Assembly (NCBI GenBank): GCA_003695745.1
Contig: RFHW01000071.1
Location: 1 to 5,664, forward strand
Length of the DNA stretch: 5,664 nt
DNA from: Methanobacteriota archaeon
GTDB lineage: Archaea; Hydrothermarchaeota; Hydrothermarchaeia; Hydrothermarchaeales; SZUA-236
Direction of reading: 5' to 3'
Under the pieces are notes generated by a model. That model worked only from the letters and a program-made list of their open reading frames with translations. It was not told the DNA's origin and ran no database searches. Of the stretch, positions 5,332 through 5,664 are shown in pieces (the first letter of the stretch is position 1; the number at the start of each line of letters is the position of its first letter). The translations under genes were made by a program, and so were the position numbers.

Positions 5332-5562
5332 AGCAGCCGGTTCGTCCTGAGCCGCTGTCCTTCTTGGCGCTGTGGCAGCCGATGCAACCCTGCACCTTGC
5401 CGTCAACCTTGTACATCACTATGATGGCTCCATGGGGCTCGGTGCCTTCATAGAACTCTCTCTTTCCATGTCAAAGCGCCCACTGCTGATTGTGGACAGG
5501 CATGCCGATGCCACCATGATCAGGAAGGGCAGGAAAAGCCCTGAGGCGGCCGTGCCTTTCTC
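5234..5562 (-). pseudogene. Shortened cytochrome-P460-like sequence with one CxxCH motif, possibly a pseudogene
   Basis: Reading the minus strand inward from the preceding TAA gives a hydrophobic, signal-peptide-like run (SGLFLPFLIMVASACLS, with a lipobox-like ASAC), then EFYEGTEPHGAIIVMYKV and DGKVQGCIGCHSAKKD. CIGCH (about 5374-5388) is a c-type haem attachment motif. The words PHGA, IIV, MYKV and GKV-GCIGCHSA occur in this order in cytochrome P460-family proteins, but there they are separated by tens of residues. The sequence here looks like a P460 with internal segments removed. No ATG, GTG or TTG lies between the TAA at 5563 and ATG 5517, so the signal peptide has no start. ATG 5517 or 5469 would lose most or all of it. 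The frame stays open past the motif, through a T7 run, into the 3' end of the AhpD gene and stops at 5234-5236, which is unlikely to be a native C-terminus. A decayed gene is favoured; a genuine small cytochrome is possible. Confidence 0.5.
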
Positions 5563-5664
5563 TTAGACCACGGCCACGCTGAAGAGGGATTTCACAGGTA
5601 TGGACTCAATGGTGTCAACGCCTGCCTTGTCAAGGAGGACTGCCGCCATGAGAGGTGTTGAGCC
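5563..5664 (-). CDS. C-terminal 33 codons of an unrecognised protein
   Basis: The minus strand is open from the window edge to TAA 5563-5565 and encodes a C-terminus containing TPLMAAVLLDKAGVDTIES and ending in SLFSVAVV. The composition is ordinary coding sequence with the same G/C-rich third positions as the neighbours. I do not recognise the family. The hydrophobic end is short and need not be a membrane segment. It lies directly upstream of, and in the same frame as, the P460-like stretch, with only the TAA between them, so the two may have been adjacent genes in one transcript. An open frame is clear; identity is not. Confidence 0.5.
   Translation of the reverse strand, partial: GSTPLMAAVLLDKAGVDTIESIPVKSLFSVAVV

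Noticed and set aside
5372..5566. Plus-strand 64-codon open frame downstream of the AhpD-like gene
   Set aside because: The opposite strand carries the recognisable CxxCH/P460-like sequence; this frame shows no family features or ribosome binding site.
1..5664. tRNA genes, CRISPR repeats, insertion-sequence ends or integrase/transposase genes
   Set aside because: None were seen on reading both strands; the window is almost entirely filled by the listed genes.

Overview
The window reads as chromosomal DNA from an archaeon, probably a euryarchaeote. By eye the GC content is in the mid-50s. The evidence is a 53-codon Sec61-beta (archaeal SecG) gene and several genes whose only visible promoter is a TATA box, with A-rich BRE-like sequence at two of them. 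In at least two genes the TATA box is centred about 27 bases before the start codon, as expected for leaderless archaeal transcripts. GTG and TTG starts are frequent. A ferredoxin-thioredoxin-reductase-type protein with an iron-binding tail and a c-type haem motif fit an anaerobic or microaerobic redox lifestyle. I cannot name the lineage.

Layout. Positions 1-789 (minus) hold all but the C-terminus of a branched-chain amino-acid aminotransferase (ilvE). A 100-base divergent promoter region separates it from a plus-strand series: a response regulator with a helical C-terminus (890-1525), a YhaM-like OB-fold/HD 3'-5' exoribonuclease (1551-2561), thioredoxin (2595-2915), Sec61-beta (2927-3088, TTG start) and uroporphyrinogen-III synthase hemD (3101-3835). 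A VanZ-family membrane protein (minus, 3818-4180) converges on hemD and overlaps its end. It is divergent from a second plus-strand series: a glutaredoxin-like protein (4263-4517), an FTR catalytic-subunit homologue fused to a desulforedoxin domain (4514-4996, overlapping the previous gene by 4 bases) and an AhpD/CMD-family protein (5020-5331). The right end returns to the minus strand. It holds a shortened cytochrome-P460-like stretch with one CxxCH motif (5234-5562), possibly a pseudogene, and the last 33 codons of an unrecognised gene.

The clearest functional theme is thiol and iron redox chemistry. Thioredoxin, a CxxC glutaredoxin and a ferredoxin-disulfide-reductase-like protein could form one electron-transfer route from ferredoxin to protein disulfides. 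The glutaredoxin and reductase look translationally coupled. The other genes are housekeeping (IlvE, Sec61-beta, HemD, exoribonuclease). The least conventional items are the reductase/desulforedoxin fusion, the compressed P460-like sequence and the response regulator with an unassigned helical output region. There is no tRNA, rRNA, CRISPR array, insertion sequence or long repeat, and no gene-free stretch longer than 300 bases.
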